NCBI GenBank assembly: GCA_031359995.1
Contig: JANMAT010000055.1
Coordinates: 7,298 to 71,297 of the forward strand
Reading direction: 5' to 3'
DNA: 64,000 nt
Source of the DNA: JANMAT01 sp031359995
Lineage (GTDB): Bacteria > Actinomycetota > Acidimicrobiia > Acidimicrobiales > Ilumatobacteraceae
Every line of letters starts with the position of its first letter. The first letter of the stretch is position 1. Below, in pieces: positions 25,135 through 33,846 of the stretch. The notes below the pieces were generated by a model. The model was not told the DNA's origin, searched no databases, and worked only from the letters and a program-made list of their open reading frames with translations. The translations under genes were made by a program, and so were the position numbers.

Positions 25135-26133
25135 ATGGATCGCACCTGGCTGTCGCGCACCGTCGAGGACGCGCTCGAACCCGAGCTCGAGATCGTCGAC
25201 CCCCATCACCACCTCTGGTCGGAACCGATCGGCGACCGCTACCCGCGCTACGACCTGGCCGACCTGCGCGACGACACCGGCGCGGGCCACGACGTGGTGG
25301 CCACGGTGTTCATCGACTGCTCGTCGAACTACTACCCCGACGGTCCGGAGCACCTGCGCCCCGTCGGCGAGACGGCGTGGACGGCGACCCGGGCCGACGA
25401 GAGCGACCGCACCCCCGGCGCCCGCATCGCCGCCATCGTGAGCTACGCCGACCTCACCCTCGGCGACGGCGTCGAAGAGGTGCTCCGGGCGCATGTGGCC
25501 GCGGGTGGCGGCCGCTTCCGCGGCATCCGCCACATCGGCGCGTGGGACGCCGACGAGCGCGTCGCCCGCTCGAGCCGGAACCCTCCGCCGGGGCTGTACG
25601 CCCTGCCGTCGTTCCGCACGGGCATGGGCGTGCTGGGGGGTCTGGGCATGACGTTCGAGGCGTGGCAGTACCACCCGCAGCTGCCCGAGGTCGTCGACCT
25701 GGCCCGCGCCTGCCCCGACGTCACGATCATCGTGAACCACATCGGCGCACCGCTCGGCATCGGGCCGTACGCCGGCCGGCGCGACGAGGTGATGGCGGCC
25801 TGGCGGCCACCCATGGAGCAGCTCGCCGCGCTGCCGAACACGGTGCTGAAGGTCGGTGGCATCGGCATGACCCGCTACGGCATTGGCTTCGAACTCAACG
25901 AGAACCCGCCCACGAGCGACGAGCTGCTCGCCGCGTGGGGCGACACGTTGACGTGGTGCATCGACCAGTGGGGTCCCGACCGGTGCATGTTCGAGTCGAA
26001 CTTCCCGGTCGACGCCGACTCGGTCGGCTACACCGTGCTGTGGAACGCGTTCAAGAAGGTCTCGGTCGGCTACTCCCCCACCGAGCGCGCCGCCCTGTTC
26101 GCCGGCACCGCCCGCCGCATCTACCGGATCTGA
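25135..26133 (+). CDS. Amidohydrolase family protein (Amidohydro_2 type)
   Basis: A 332-residue TIM-barrel metal hydrolase. IVDPHHHLW at 20-28 carries the first metal-binding His pair. RFRGIRHIGAWD, a region near VIIVNHIGAP, and CMFESNFPVD (Asp near the C-terminus) complete the set seen in 2-pyrone-4,6-dicarboxylate lactonase and related enzymes. The reaction is probably hydrolysis or decarboxylation of a small carboxylate or lactone. No pathway genes flank it. It is convergent with tsaD. Confidence 0.88.
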   Translation: MDRTWLSRTVEDALEPELEIVDPHHHLWSEPIGDRYPRYDLADLRDDTGAGHDVVATVFIDCSSNYYPDGPEHLRPVGETAWTATRADESDRTPGARIAAIVSYADLTLGDGVEEVLRAHVAAGGGRFRGIRHIGAWDADERVARSSRNPPPGLYALPSFRTGMGVLGGLGMTFEAWQYHPQLPEVVDLARACPDVTIIVNHIGAPLGIGPYAGRRDEVMAAWRPPMEQLAALPNTVLKVGGIGMTRYGIGFELNENPPTSDELLAAWGDTLTWCIDQWGPDRCMFESNFPVDADSVGYTVLWNAFKKVSVGYSPTERAALFAGTARRIYRI

Positions 26134-26164
26134 TCGAAGGCGCTCACGGCCCGGCGCCGACGCG

Positions 26165-27181
26165 TCAGAAGAGTCGCAAGTTCGGGCTGGCGCCACTCGA
26201 CAACGCGCTGGGCCCCTCGGCGCGCAGCCGGTGCCATCCGGCGGCGCCGATCATGGCCGCATTGTCGGTGCACATCGACCGGCTGGGCAGGAACACCCGA
26301 TGGCCGGCGGCGGCACCGGCCTCGGCGACGCGGGCCCGCAGCAGCGAGTTGGCGGCCACCCCGCCGCCGATGGCCAACGACGGCGCGTGCTCCTGGGCGG
26401 CGGCCCGCAGGGCCTTGGTGACGAGCACGTCGACCACGGCCTCCTGGAACGACGCGGCCACATCGGCGGTGGTGACCTCGGGGTGCTTGCGCACGTGGTT
26501 GACGACCGAGGTCTTGAGGCCCGAGAACGAGAAGTCGAGGCCGTCGTCGAGCTTGGCGCGCGGGAAGGCGATGGCTCGCGCGTCACCCGACGACGCCAGG
26601 TGGTCGATGGCCGGCCCGCCCGGGTAGCCGAGCCCCAGGAAGCGGGCGACCTTGTCGAACGCCTCGCCGGCCGCATCGTCGATGGTGGAACCGAGCCGGC
26701 GGTAGCGGCCGTGGTCGTCCATGGCCACGAGCAGCGTGTGCCCACCCGACACGAGCAGCACCACCATGGGCAGCTCCAGCGTGGGGTCCTCCAGGAAGGC
26801 GGCGTACAGGTGGGCCTCCATGTGGTTCACGCCCACGTAGGGCTTGCCCCACGCGAAGGCCAGCGCCTTCGCCGCGGCCACCCCCACGAGCAGCGCGCCG
26901 ATGAGCCCGGGCCCCATGGTGGCGGCCACCGCGTCGATGCGCTCGGGCCCGATGCCGGCCTGTTCCAGGGCCTGGTCGACCATGGGCAGCACGAGCTCCA
27001 GGTGGGCCCGGCTGGCGATCTCGGGCACGACACCGCCGTAGCGCGCGTGCAGGTCGATCTGCGAGGACACGACGTTCGACAGCACCTCGGTGCCGCCGAG
27101 CACGACCGCGGCCGATGTCTCGTCACAGCTCGTCTCGATGGCCAGCACCATGGTGGCCTCGTCCACCGCCACGGTGCTCAC
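26165..27181 (-). CDS. tsaD: tRNA N6-adenosine threonylcarbamoyltransferase
   Basis: TsaD, 338 residues, transfers the threonylcarbamoyl group to A37 of tRNAs that read ANN codons. IETSCDETSAAVV near residues 15-27 is the family signature. The metal-binding His residues are H120 and H124 in NHMEAH. SGGHTLLV and the later GGGVAANSLLR are also present. The GTG start forms a GTGA overlap with the rimI stop. It works with TsaB and TsaE, encoded just upstream in the same operon. Confidence 0.97.
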   Translation of the reverse strand: MSTVAVDEATMVLAIETSCDETSAAVVLGGTEVLSNVVSSQIDLHARYGGVVPEIASRAHLELVLPMVDQALEQAGIGPERIDAVAATMGPGLIGALLVGVAAAKALAFAWGKPYVGVNHMEAHLYAAFLEDPTLELPMVVLLVSGGHTLLVAMDDHGRYRRLGSTIDDAAGEAFDKVARFLGLGYPGGPAIDHLASSGDARAIAFPRAKLDDGLDFSFSGLKTSVVNHVRKHPEVTTADVAASFQEAVVDVLVTKALRAAAQEHAPSLAIGGGVAANSLLRARVAEAGAAAGHRVFLPSRSMCTDNAAMIGAAGWHRLRAEGPSALSSGASPNLRLF

Positions 27182-27726
27182 AGCACGTCCCAACTGGTGG
27201 AGCCGCGCAGCTCGGCCTCGATGGCGGACAGGCGCGCGGTGAACGAGGGCGCGTCGATGTCGTTGGCCCACATGACGATGGCGTCCTCGGTGTTCTCGTA
27301 GTAGCGGGGCCGGATGCCGGCCGGCGCCAGGCCGAAGCGGTGGTACATGCTCTGGGCCCCGGTGTTGGACACGCGCACCTCGAGCGTGAGGTTCTTGTAG
27401 CCGTGCTCGCGTGCGTAGCGCACCAGCGTGAGCATGAGGCGGCTACCGATCTTGTGCCGGTGCCAGCGGGGGTCGACGGCCACGTTGGCGACGTGGGCGT
27501 CGTCGGCCGAGAAGAGCATGCCGGCGTAGCCCACCAGAGTCGTGCCGACGCGGGCCACCACGTAGCAGCGCTCCGGGTTGGCGACCTCAGACGTGAACAC
27601 GCCCACCGTCCACGGGCGCGGGTACACCTGCTTCTCGATCTTCAACACCGAGCGCAGGTGGCGGCGCTTCATCTTCTGGATGCGCACGTGCAGCTCGGCC
27701 GAGTCCACGTCGGGTTGCGCGCTCAC
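27178..27726 (-). CDS. rimI: Ribosomal protein S18-alanine N-acetyltransferase
   Basis: A 182-residue GNAT acetyltransferase. VANVAVDPRWHRHKIGSRLM forms the acetyl-CoA binding R/QxxGxG/A loop, and SMYHRFGLAPAGIRPRYYENTEDAIVMW is the typical RimI C-terminus with the Tyr-Tyr region. It acetylates the N-terminus of S18 and possibly other proteins. Its place between tsaB and tsaD is the classical actinobacterial order. GTGA overlaps occur at both ends. Confidence 0.94.
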   Translation of the reverse strand: MSAQPDVDSAELHVRIQKMKRRHLRSVLKIEKQVYPRPWTVGVFTSEVANPERCYVVARVGTTLVGYAGMLFSADDAHVANVAVDPRWHRHKIGSRLMLTLVRYAREHGYKNLTLEVRVSNTGAQSMYHRFGLAPAGIRPRYYENTEDAIVMWANDIDAPSFTARLSAIEAELRGSTSWDVL

Positions 27727-28430
27727 GCCCGCACCGCCCCGTCGCGCGTCGACCAGTTGATGGCGGCGTCCGGCGCCCGCAGGTAGCGCGGCACCAGCTC
27801 CTCGCCCCCGACACCCCTGCCGGCCCGCAGCTCGCGCAGGCCCAACGACAGCAGCGTGGCCGCCGACGGGAACGCCCACTCGGCGCCCAGCACCATGGCG
27901 TCGCCCAGGTCGGCCACCGTGGTCGGGTAGCGCACGGTGCCGTCGCCGCACAGCACCAGCGGCTCGTGCAAGCCGCGCAGCTCAGCGGCGAGCACGTCGG
28001 GCCCGGTGCACTGTGGCCCGCCCAGCGGCTCCACGCCGTCGGCGGTGGGCCGGAACAGCTGCCAGAACACCTCGCCCCGTCGGGCGTCGATCACCGGGCA
28101 CACGAGGCGGCCCGTGAGGCGGAGCGGGTGGGCCATGACCTCGAGGCTGGTGACCCCGACGGCGGCGAGGTCGAGGGCGTAGGCGAGCGAGCGAGCGGTG
28201 GCCAGCCCCACCCGCAGGCCGGTGAACAGCCCCGGCCCCACGTCGGCCACGACGGCGCCGATGCGGTCGACCGATGCGCCCACCTGGGCCAGGCACGCCT
28301 CCACCGCCGGCATCAGGGTCTCGGCGTGGCGGCGACCCTGGGTGAGCTCGAACTCGGCCACCACGTCGTCGTCGTCGGCCAGCGCGCACCCCACGCGGTC
28401 GGTGGCGGTCTCGACCGACAGCGTCAACAC
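27723..28430 (-). CDS. tsaB: tRNA threonylcarbamoyladenosine biosynthesis protein TsaB
   Basis: TsaB, 235 residues, is a catalytically inactive paralogue of TsaD that forms the scaffold for the t6A synthase complex. LSVETATDRVGCAL is the N-terminal ASKHA phosphate loop, and VVADVGPGLFTGLRVGLATARSLAYALD is the characteristic block. It overlaps tsaE by 7 bases and rimI by 4 bases, so dosage of the partners is probably tied together. Confidence 0.95.
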   Translation of the reverse strand: MLTLSVETATDRVGCALADDDDVVAEFELTQGRRHAETLMPAVEACLAQVGASVDRIGAVVADVGPGLFTGLRVGLATARSLAYALDLAAVGVTSLEVMAHPLRLTGRLVCPVIDARRGEVFWQLFRPTADGVEPLGGPQCTGPDVLAAELRGLHEPLVLCGDGTVRYPTTVADLGDAMVLGAEWAFPSAATLLSLGLRELRAGRGVGGEELVPRYLRAPDAAINWSTRDGAVRA

Positions 28431-28912
28431 GCGTCGACCTCTTCGAACCGGGCCACGGCCGCCTCGAACTGGTCGTAGCGCGTCGCCCACGCGCGGCCGG
28501 TCTGCTCGACCTCGATGATGCGCCCGTCGTCGGCCGCGCCGAAGGCGAACGACAGCTCCAACCGGTCGGCCGGCAGGGCGTCGCGCACGGCGTCGCCCCA
28601 CTCGACCACGACGACGCCGTCGTCGAGCAGCTCGGCGATGGCCAGGTCCTCGACCTCGCCGTAACGGTCGAGGCGGTACACGTCGAGGTGGTGCAGGGTC
28701 ACGCGACCCGACGGGTAGCTGTGCACGAGCGTGAAGGTGGGGCTGGTGACCGGCTCGTCCACGCCCAGGGCATCGGCCAGGCCCTGCGTGAACGCGGTCT
28801 TCCCCGCGCCCATGTCACCGGCGAGCACGATGCAGTCGCCGACGCGCACGAGCGGGGCCAGCGCGGCGGCCACGGCCCGGGTGTCGGCCGGGGAGGCCGA
28901 ACGCAGCAGCAT
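28424..28912 (-). CDS. tsaE: tRNA threonylcarbamoyladenosine biosynthesis ATPase TsaE
   Basis: TsaE, 162 residues, is the small ATPase of the t6A complex. The P-loop is GDMGAGKTAF at about 32-41, TSPTFTLVHSY is the switch-like motif, and LHHLDVYRLD carries the conserved Asp. The ATG at 28912 overlaps the upstream uracil-DNA glycosylase stop as TGATG. Confidence 0.95.
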   Translation of the reverse strand: MLLRSASPADTRAVAAALAPLVRVGDCIVLAGDMGAGKTAFTQGLADALGVDEPVTSPTFTLVHSYPSGRVTLHHLDVYRLDRYGEVEDLAIAELLDDGVVVVEWGDAVRDALPADRLELSFAFGAADDGRIIEVEQTGRAWATRYDQFEAAVARFEEVDAC

Positions 28913-29526
28913 CACGAAAAGAGGTCTCCCTGGCCGGGCACGTCGCCGGCGGGGGCCTTGCCGGCGTCCATGTCGGCCAGCGTGAGCTTGGCCCGCACGA
29001 AGTCGGCCCGCATCTGGGCCAGCGGCTCGGCGCCGCCGCGCAGGGCCGCGGCCGGGTGCAGGGTGGGGATCAGCACACCGTGGGCGAACGGGTACGCCTT
29101 GCCCCGCAGCTTGCCGATGCCCTCGGTCGTGTTCAGCAGCCACTGGGCCGCGTACCGACCGAGGGTGATGACCACGCCGGGGCGGATGAGGTCGAGCTGG
29201 GCCGTGAGGTACGGCCGGCACGCGTCGATCTCGTCGGGCTTGGGGTCACGGTTGTCGGGTGGGCGGCACTTCACCACGTTGGCGATGTACACCTGGGCCC
29301 GCGTCATGGCGAGCTCCTCGGCGATGAGCTGGTCGAGCAGCTTGCCGCTGCGCCCCACGAACGGCAGGCCCTGGGCGTCCTCCTGGGCGCCCGGACCTTC
29401 GCCGATGAACAGGAGGCGGGCCTGCGGTGCCCCCGTGCCGAACACGACCTGCGTGCGCGTCTCGGAGAGCCGGCACTTCGTGCACGTGGACGCCTCGGCG
29501 GCGACGATCTCCAGCTCGGTGGTCAC
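28912..29526 (-). CDS. Uracil-DNA glycosylase, family 4 (Fe-S type)
   Basis: A 204-residue family 4/5-type uracil-DNA glycosylase, which removes uracil from DNA. The N-terminal CTKC pair and two later Cys (VVKCRPPDNR and EIDACRPYL) supply the four ligands for the 4Fe-4S cluster. GEGPGAQEDAQGLPFVGRSGKLLD is motif A and LHPAAALR is motif B. Its position between alr and tsaE is unusual for pathway logic, but TGATG coupling places it in this operon. The assignment is firm. Confidence 0.94.
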   Translation of the reverse strand: MTTELEIVAAEASTCTKCRLSETRTQVVFGTGAPQARLLFIGEGPGAQEDAQGLPFVGRSGKLLDQLIAEELAMTRAQVYIANVVKCRPPDNRDPKPDEIDACRPYLTAQLDLIRPGVVITLGRYAAQWLLNTTEGIGKLRGKAYPFAHGVLIPTLHPAAALRGGAEPLAQMRADFVRAKLTLADMDAGKAPAGDVPGQGDLFS

Positions 29527-29571
29527 GGGGTGATCGTAGTGGGAGCGGGCCGGGCCGCTCCGAGCCGCCCA

Positions 29572-30720
29572 TCAGCCCAGGTGGTGGCGGGGAACCCGGG
29601 CCGAGATGCCACAGGTGATCTCGTAGTTGATGGTGCCGAGGCGGTCGGCCCATTCGGTCGCGGTGATCTCGTCGTCGCCCTGGCGGCCGATGAGCACCAC
29701 GGCGTCGCCGACGGCGACGGGGTCGTCGCCGCAGTCGACCATGAGCTGGTCCATGGTGACCACGCCCACGATCGGTCGGCGTCGCCCGCCGATGAGCACC
29801 TGGCCGCCGGTGGTGAACAGGCGCCGGGGCACCCCGTCGGCGTAGCCGAGGGGCACGGTGGCCACGTTCGAGTCACGGGTGAACGTGTGGCGCAACCCGT
29901 ACGACACGCGCTCGCCGCCGGCCACGCGCTTGGCGAAGCTGACACGGGCGTGCAGCGACAGGGCCGGCCGCAGCGCCGAGGCCGCCGCGGCCACACCGGG
30001 GCCGGGCGGCAGGCCGTAGGCGGCGATGCCGAGACGCACCAGCTGACGGCGGGCCCGGACGTGCACCAGCGCACCGGCCGAGTTCGCCGCGTGCACGGCC
30101 ACGTCCTCGGGCAGGGCCAGCGTGGCGAGGACGGCGTCGAAGGCGTCGAGCTGGCGGGCGTTGTAGGCGTCGTCGGGATCGTCGGCCACCGCGAGGTGGG
30201 TGAACACGCCGGCCAGTCGCAACCCGGGCGCCCGGCGCACGCGCGCCACCAGCGCCCCGGTGTCGGCCACTGCGGCGCCCACGCGGTGCATGCCGGTGTC
30301 GACCTTCACGTGCACCGGGTGGTCGGCGACGCCGGTTGCCACGGCCGCGGCGGCCAACGCGTCGACCGCGCCGGGCGAGTACACAGTGGCCGCCAGGCCG
30401 TGGTGCACCAGCGCCGGTGCCAGCTCGGGCGGTTGCTCCGACAGCACGAGCACGGGCGCGTCGATGCCCGCCTCGCGCAGCACCACGCCCTCGGCCACCA
30501 GGGCCACGCAGAGCCCGTCGGCACCGGCGCCCAGCGCGGCCCGGGCCACCGGCACCGCGCCGTGGCCGTACCCGTCGGCCTTCACCACCACCCACGGGGC
30601 GGCCGGCGCGGCGATCGCGGCAAGCGTGCGCACGTTGTGGGCGATGGCGCCCAGATCGACCTCGGCCCACGCCCACCGGGCCGCCAGGGTGGCGACCGCG
30701 TCGGTGGCGCTCGCGCTCAC
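29572..30720 (-). CDS. alr: Alanine racemase
   Basis: A 382-residue PLP enzyme that makes D-alanine for peptidoglycan. The PLP Lys is K47 in VVVKADGYGHG. The catalytic Tyr lies in RVSYGLRHTF, and GRRRPIVGVVTMDQLMVD is the C-terminal domain signature. The start GTG 30720 overlaps the nnr stop as GTGA. The length fits the family. Confidence 0.96.
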   Translation of the reverse strand: MSASATDAVATLAARWAWAEVDLGAIAHNVRTLAAIAAPAAPWVVVKADGYGHGAVPVARAALGAGADGLCVALVAEGVVLREAGIDAPVLVLSEQPPELAPALVHHGLAATVYSPGAVDALAAAAVATGVADHPVHVKVDTGMHRVGAAVADTGALVARVRRAPGLRLAGVFTHLAVADDPDDAYNARQLDAFDAVLATLALPEDVAVHAANSAGALVHVRARRQLVRLGIAAYGLPPGPGVAAAASALRPALSLHARVSFAKRVAGGERVSYGLRHTFTRDSNVATVPLGYADGVPRRLFTTGGQVLIGGRRRPIVGVVTMDQLMVDCGDDPVAVGDAVVLIGRQGDDEITATEWADRLGTINYEITCGISARVPRHHLG

Positions 30721-32075
30721 AGCTCGGCGAGGGTGGCGGGCAGCAGGTCGGGCAGGTCGCCGGCCACCAGGCCGCGCTCGGCGCCGCGCGCCGCGGCCTG
30801 GCCGTGCAGCCACGCTCCGGCCGCCGCCGCCTGCAACGGCGGCACCTGCTGGGCCAACAGCGCGCCGATGATGCCGGCCAGCACGTCGCCCGTGCCGGCG
30901 GTGGCCAGGCGCTCGTCGCCCGCGTTGGCCACCAGCACCTCGCCGTCGGGCGCGGCGCACACGGTGGTGGGCCCCTTGAGCAGCACGATGCAGTTCAGCT
31001 CGCGGGCCAGGCCCACGGCCGACGCCAGGCGGTCGGCACCCGGGCGGCTGCCCCGCAGCAGGGTGTACTCCCCGTCGTGGGGGGTCAGCACGGTCGGCGC
31101 CGTACGGTCGCGCAACGTGGCCGCGGCGCCCTCGGCGCTCCACGCCAGCGCGAACAGCCCGTCACCGTCCACCACCATCGGCAGCGGGCACCGCTGCACC
31201 AGGTCGCGCACGTTGGCCGTGGTGGCCTCGTTGCGCCCCATGCCAGGGCCCAGCACCATGGCGTGGAAGCGGTCGGTGTCGCCCAGCACCTCGTCGACCC
31301 AGGTGGTGGGCGACAGGGCGAAGCGCACCGTCTCGACCGGCGCCAGCGGGTCGGCGGCATAGCCCGGCGTGGACAGCCGCACCATGCCCGCACCGGCCCG
31401 CTGCGCCGCCCGCGCCGCCAGGTGGGCGGCGCCCATCATCCCGCCCGAACCAGCGATCACCCACACCGCCGAGCGCCACTTGTGGGCCTCGGACGGGCGG
31501 CGCGGCACCCAGGCGGCCACATCGGCCGGTTCCACCAGGAAGCGGTGGGCGCCGGGCACGTCGAGGCCGATGTCGGCCACCTCCACGGTGCCGGCCAGCA
31601 GCGAGCCGGGGGCGAACAGCAGACCCGGCTTGAGCGCGGCGAAGGTGACCGTGCGGTCGACCGGGACCACGCCGTCGGTGGCCCGCCCGGTGAGCCCGTC
31701 GACGCCGGAGGGGATGTCGACCGCCAGCACCGGCGCCCCGTTCGGGTCGGGCCCGTACCAGATGCCCCGGAAGCCGGTGCCGTAGGCGGCATCGATCACC
31801 AGGTCGCACGGCGGCACCACCGGCGGGTTCAGGGCCGCATCGAGAATCGTGACCTGCACGCCGCGCTCGGCCAACCGGGCCGCGGCCACCCGGCCGTCGG
31901 CGCCGTTGTTCCCCTTGCCCGCCACCACGACCACGCGGCGTCCGTAGGTGCCGCCCATCATGCGCACCGCGGCGCGGGCCACGGCGGCACCGGCCCGCTC
32001 GATCAGGACCTCGACCGGCTCGGTGGCGGCGGCGTCGGCCACCCGCATCTCCTCGGGGGTGACGATCGGGATCAT
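30717..32075 (-). CDS. nnr: Bifunctional NAD(P)H-hydrate epimerase / ADP-dependent dehydratase
   Basis: A 452-residue fusion that repairs hydrated NAD(P)H. The N-terminal epimerase domain (about 1-210) carries VVAGKGNNGADGRV. The C-terminal kinase-like dehydratase domain (about 215-452) carries GPGMGRN, LTPHDGEYTLL and ATAGTGDVLAGIIGALLA. The ATG at 32075 is chosen because GGAGGGCGGCG lies directly upstream; an in-frame start at 32108 is less likely. It leads the alr-udg-tsa operon. The divergent ABC transporter starts 57 bases away. Confidence 0.96.
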   Translation of the reverse strand: MIPIVTPEEMRVADAAATEPVEVLIERAGAAVARAAVRMMGGTYGRRVVVVAGKGNNGADGRVAAARLAERGVQVTILDAALNPPVVPPCDLVIDAAYGTGFRGIWYGPDPNGAPVLAVDIPSGVDGLTGRATDGVVPVDRTVTFAALKPGLLFAPGSLLAGTVEVADIGLDVPGAHRFLVEPADVAAWVPRRPSEAHKWRSAVWVIAGSGGMMGAAHLAARAAQRAGAGMVRLSTPGYAADPLAPVETVRFALSPTTWVDEVLGDTDRFHAMVLGPGMGRNEATTANVRDLVQRCPLPMVVDGDGLFALAWSAEGAAATLRDRTAPTVLTPHDGEYTLLRGSRPGADRLASAVGLARELNCIVLLKGPTTVCAAPDGEVLVANAGDERLATAGTGDVLAGIIGALLAQQVPPLQAAAAGAWLHGQAAARGAERGLVAGDLPDLLPATLAEL

Positions 32076-32119
32076 CGCCGCCCTCCGCAATCCCGCCCGC
32101 ACCGGCAACCCATGCTCCG

Positions 32120-32125
32120 TAAGGT
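32120..32125 (+). promoter_or_regulatory. Putative -10 element of the ABC transporter operon
   Basis: TAAGGT lies 6 bases before ATG 32132. It is divergent from nnr. Confidence 0.5.
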
Positions 32126-32131
32126 ACAGGC

Positions 32132-33073
32132 ATGGCCGGCGACGACGACAGCGTCATCCGGGCGCGCGGCCTGGTGAAGCGGTACCGGGAGGACGCCGAG
32201 CCGGCGGTGGCCGGCATCGACGTCGACGTGCGGCGCGGCGAGCTGTTCGGCTTCCTCGGCCCCAACGGCGCCGGCAAGAGCTCGACCATGCGCATGATCG
32301 CCTGTGTGTCGCCCCGCACCAGCGGCGAGCTGCGCGTGCTCGGCATGGACCCGGCCACCCATGGCCGCCAGATCCGGGCCCGGCTCGGCGTCGTACCCCA
32401 GGACGACACGCTCGACGGTGAGCTGAACGTGGCCGACAACCTGTACGTGTACGGCCGTTTCTTCGACCTGCCCCGCAAGGAGCTACGGGCGGGCATCCCC
32501 GCGCTGCTGGCGTCGGTCGGGCTGGCCGATCGGGCCGGCGACCGAATCGACCAGCTGTCGGGGGGCATGAAGCGTCGCCTGACCATCGCCCGCGCCATGG
32601 TGAGCGACCCCGAGCTGGTGCTGCTCGACGAGCCGACCACCGGCCTCGACCCCCACGCCCGGCACCTCCTGTGGGAACGGCTCTACCGCCAGAAGGAGCA
32701 GGGCATCACCCAGGTCCTGACCACCCACTACATGGACGAGGCCGAGCAGCTGTGCGACCGCCTCGTGGTGATGGACGGCGGCCGCATCGTGGCCGAGGGC
32801 AGCCCGGCCGCGCTCATCGCCGAGCACGTCGACCGCGAGGTGGTCGAGCTGCGCTTCGGCACCGACGCGCCGGCCGACGTGGTCGCGGCGTTGATCGGCA
32901 TCGGCAGCCGCACCGAGCTGATCGGCGAGCGCATCCAGATCGCCGCCGACGACGGCGATGCCGCCGTGTCCGAGGTCGTGCGGCGCGGGCTGCACCCGCG
33001 CCAGGTGCTCGTGCGGCGAGCGACGTTGGAGGACGTGTTCCTCACCCTCACCGGGCACGGGCTGGTCGACTGA
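32132..33073 (+). CDS. ABC exporter ATP-binding protein (DrrA/ABC-2 type)
   Basis: A 313-residue ATPase. Walker A is GPNGAGKSST (about 43-52), the signature is LSGGMKRRL (about 141), and Walker B is LVLLDEPTTGLD. The ALTTHYMDEAEQL-like switch (VLTTHYMDEAEQLCDRL) and the C-terminal domain of about 90 residues are typical of DrrA/NodI-type exporters. It energises the two ABC-2 permeases encoded next, each joined by an overlap. Substrate unknown: a drug, lipid or polysaccharide exporter is possible. Confidence 0.94.
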   Translation: MAGDDDSVIRARGLVKRYREDAEPAVAGIDVDVRRGELFGFLGPNGAGKSSTMRMIACVSPRTSGELRVLGMDPATHGRQIRARLGVVPQDDTLDGELNVADNLYVYGRFFDLPRKELRAGIPALLASVGLADRAGDRIDQLSGGMKRRLTIARAMVSDPELVLLDEPTTGLDPHARHLLWERLYRQKEQGITQVLTTHYMDEAEQLCDRLVVMDGGRIVAEGSPAALIAEHVDREVVELRFGTDAPADVVAALIGIGSRTELIGERIQIAADDGDAAVSEVVRRGLHPRQVLVRRATLEDVFLTLTGHGLVD

Positions 33074-33846
33074 TGGCCACGCCCTACCCGCTGCGCGCCA
33101 CGGCCCAGTGGTGGCTGCAGGTGCGCCGCACCCTGCCCACCTTGATCGCCAGCAGCGTGCTGCTGCCGCTCGGCTACCTCGCCTCGCTCGGCATCGGCAT
33201 CGGCCACTACGTCAGCGACGCGCCGTCGTGGCTGCACGGTGCCACGTACGCGGCGTGGCTGGCGCCCGGGCTGCTGGCCAGCACCGCGGCCCAGGCCGGC
33301 GCGGGTGACTCGCTGTGGCCGGTGCTCGGTGCCGTGAAGTGGGTCGGCCAGTACAAGGCCCAGACGGCCTCGCCGCTGACCGCTACCGACGCCTTGTACG
33401 GCCACCTCGGCTACGTGGCCAGCCGCATCGGCTTCGCGGCCACGCTCCAGATCGCGGTGATGGCCGGCTTCGGTGCGTGGCGGCAGCCGACGGCGCCGCT
33501 CGCCGTGCTGGCCGCCGTGCTGTGCGGCGCGGCGGTGGCCGCGCCGACCATGGCCTTTTCGATCACGCGCGAGACCGACAACGCGTTCAGCGTCGTCAAC
33601 CGGTTCGTGATCACCCCGATGTTCCTGTTCGCCGGCACGTTCTTCCCCACCGCCCAGATGCCGCTGCCGTTCCAGGTGGCGGCGTGGCTCACGCCGATCT
33701 GGCACGGGGTCACCCTGGCGCGGGGCCTCATGCTGCCGGGCACACCGGTGGTGCTCATGCTGGTGAACACCGCGTACCTGGTCGCGCTACTGGCGGTCGG
33801 CGTCGCCGTGGCCGGGCGCCTCTACCGCGACCGGCTGGCCCGATGA
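33073..33846 (+). CDS. ABC-2 type transporter permease 1
   Basis: A 257-residue permease with six predicted helices. ITPMFLFAGTFFPTAQMPLPFQVAAWLTPIWHGVTLARG is the ABC-2 (NodJ/DrrB) signature. The ATG overlaps the ATPase stop as TGATG. It is expected to pair with the next permease as a heterodimer. Confidence 0.9.
   Translation: MATPYPLRATAQWWLQVRRTLPTLIASSVLLPLGYLASLGIGIGHYVSDAPSWLHGATYAAWLAPGLLASTAAQAGAGDSLWPVLGAVKWVGQYKAQTASPLTATDALYGHLGYVASRIGFAATLQIAVMAGFGAWRQPTAPLAVLAAVLCGAAVAAPTMAFSITRETDNAFSVVNRFVITPMFLFAGTFFPTAQMPLPFQVAAWLTPIWHGVTLARGLMLPGTPVVLMLVNTAYLVALLAVGVAVAGRLYRDRLAR

Noticed and set aside
26134..26164. Hairpin between the amidohydrolase and tsaD genes as a bidirectional terminator
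   Set aside because: Only a weak GGCGC/GCGCC pairing is visible with no T-tract, too little to call.
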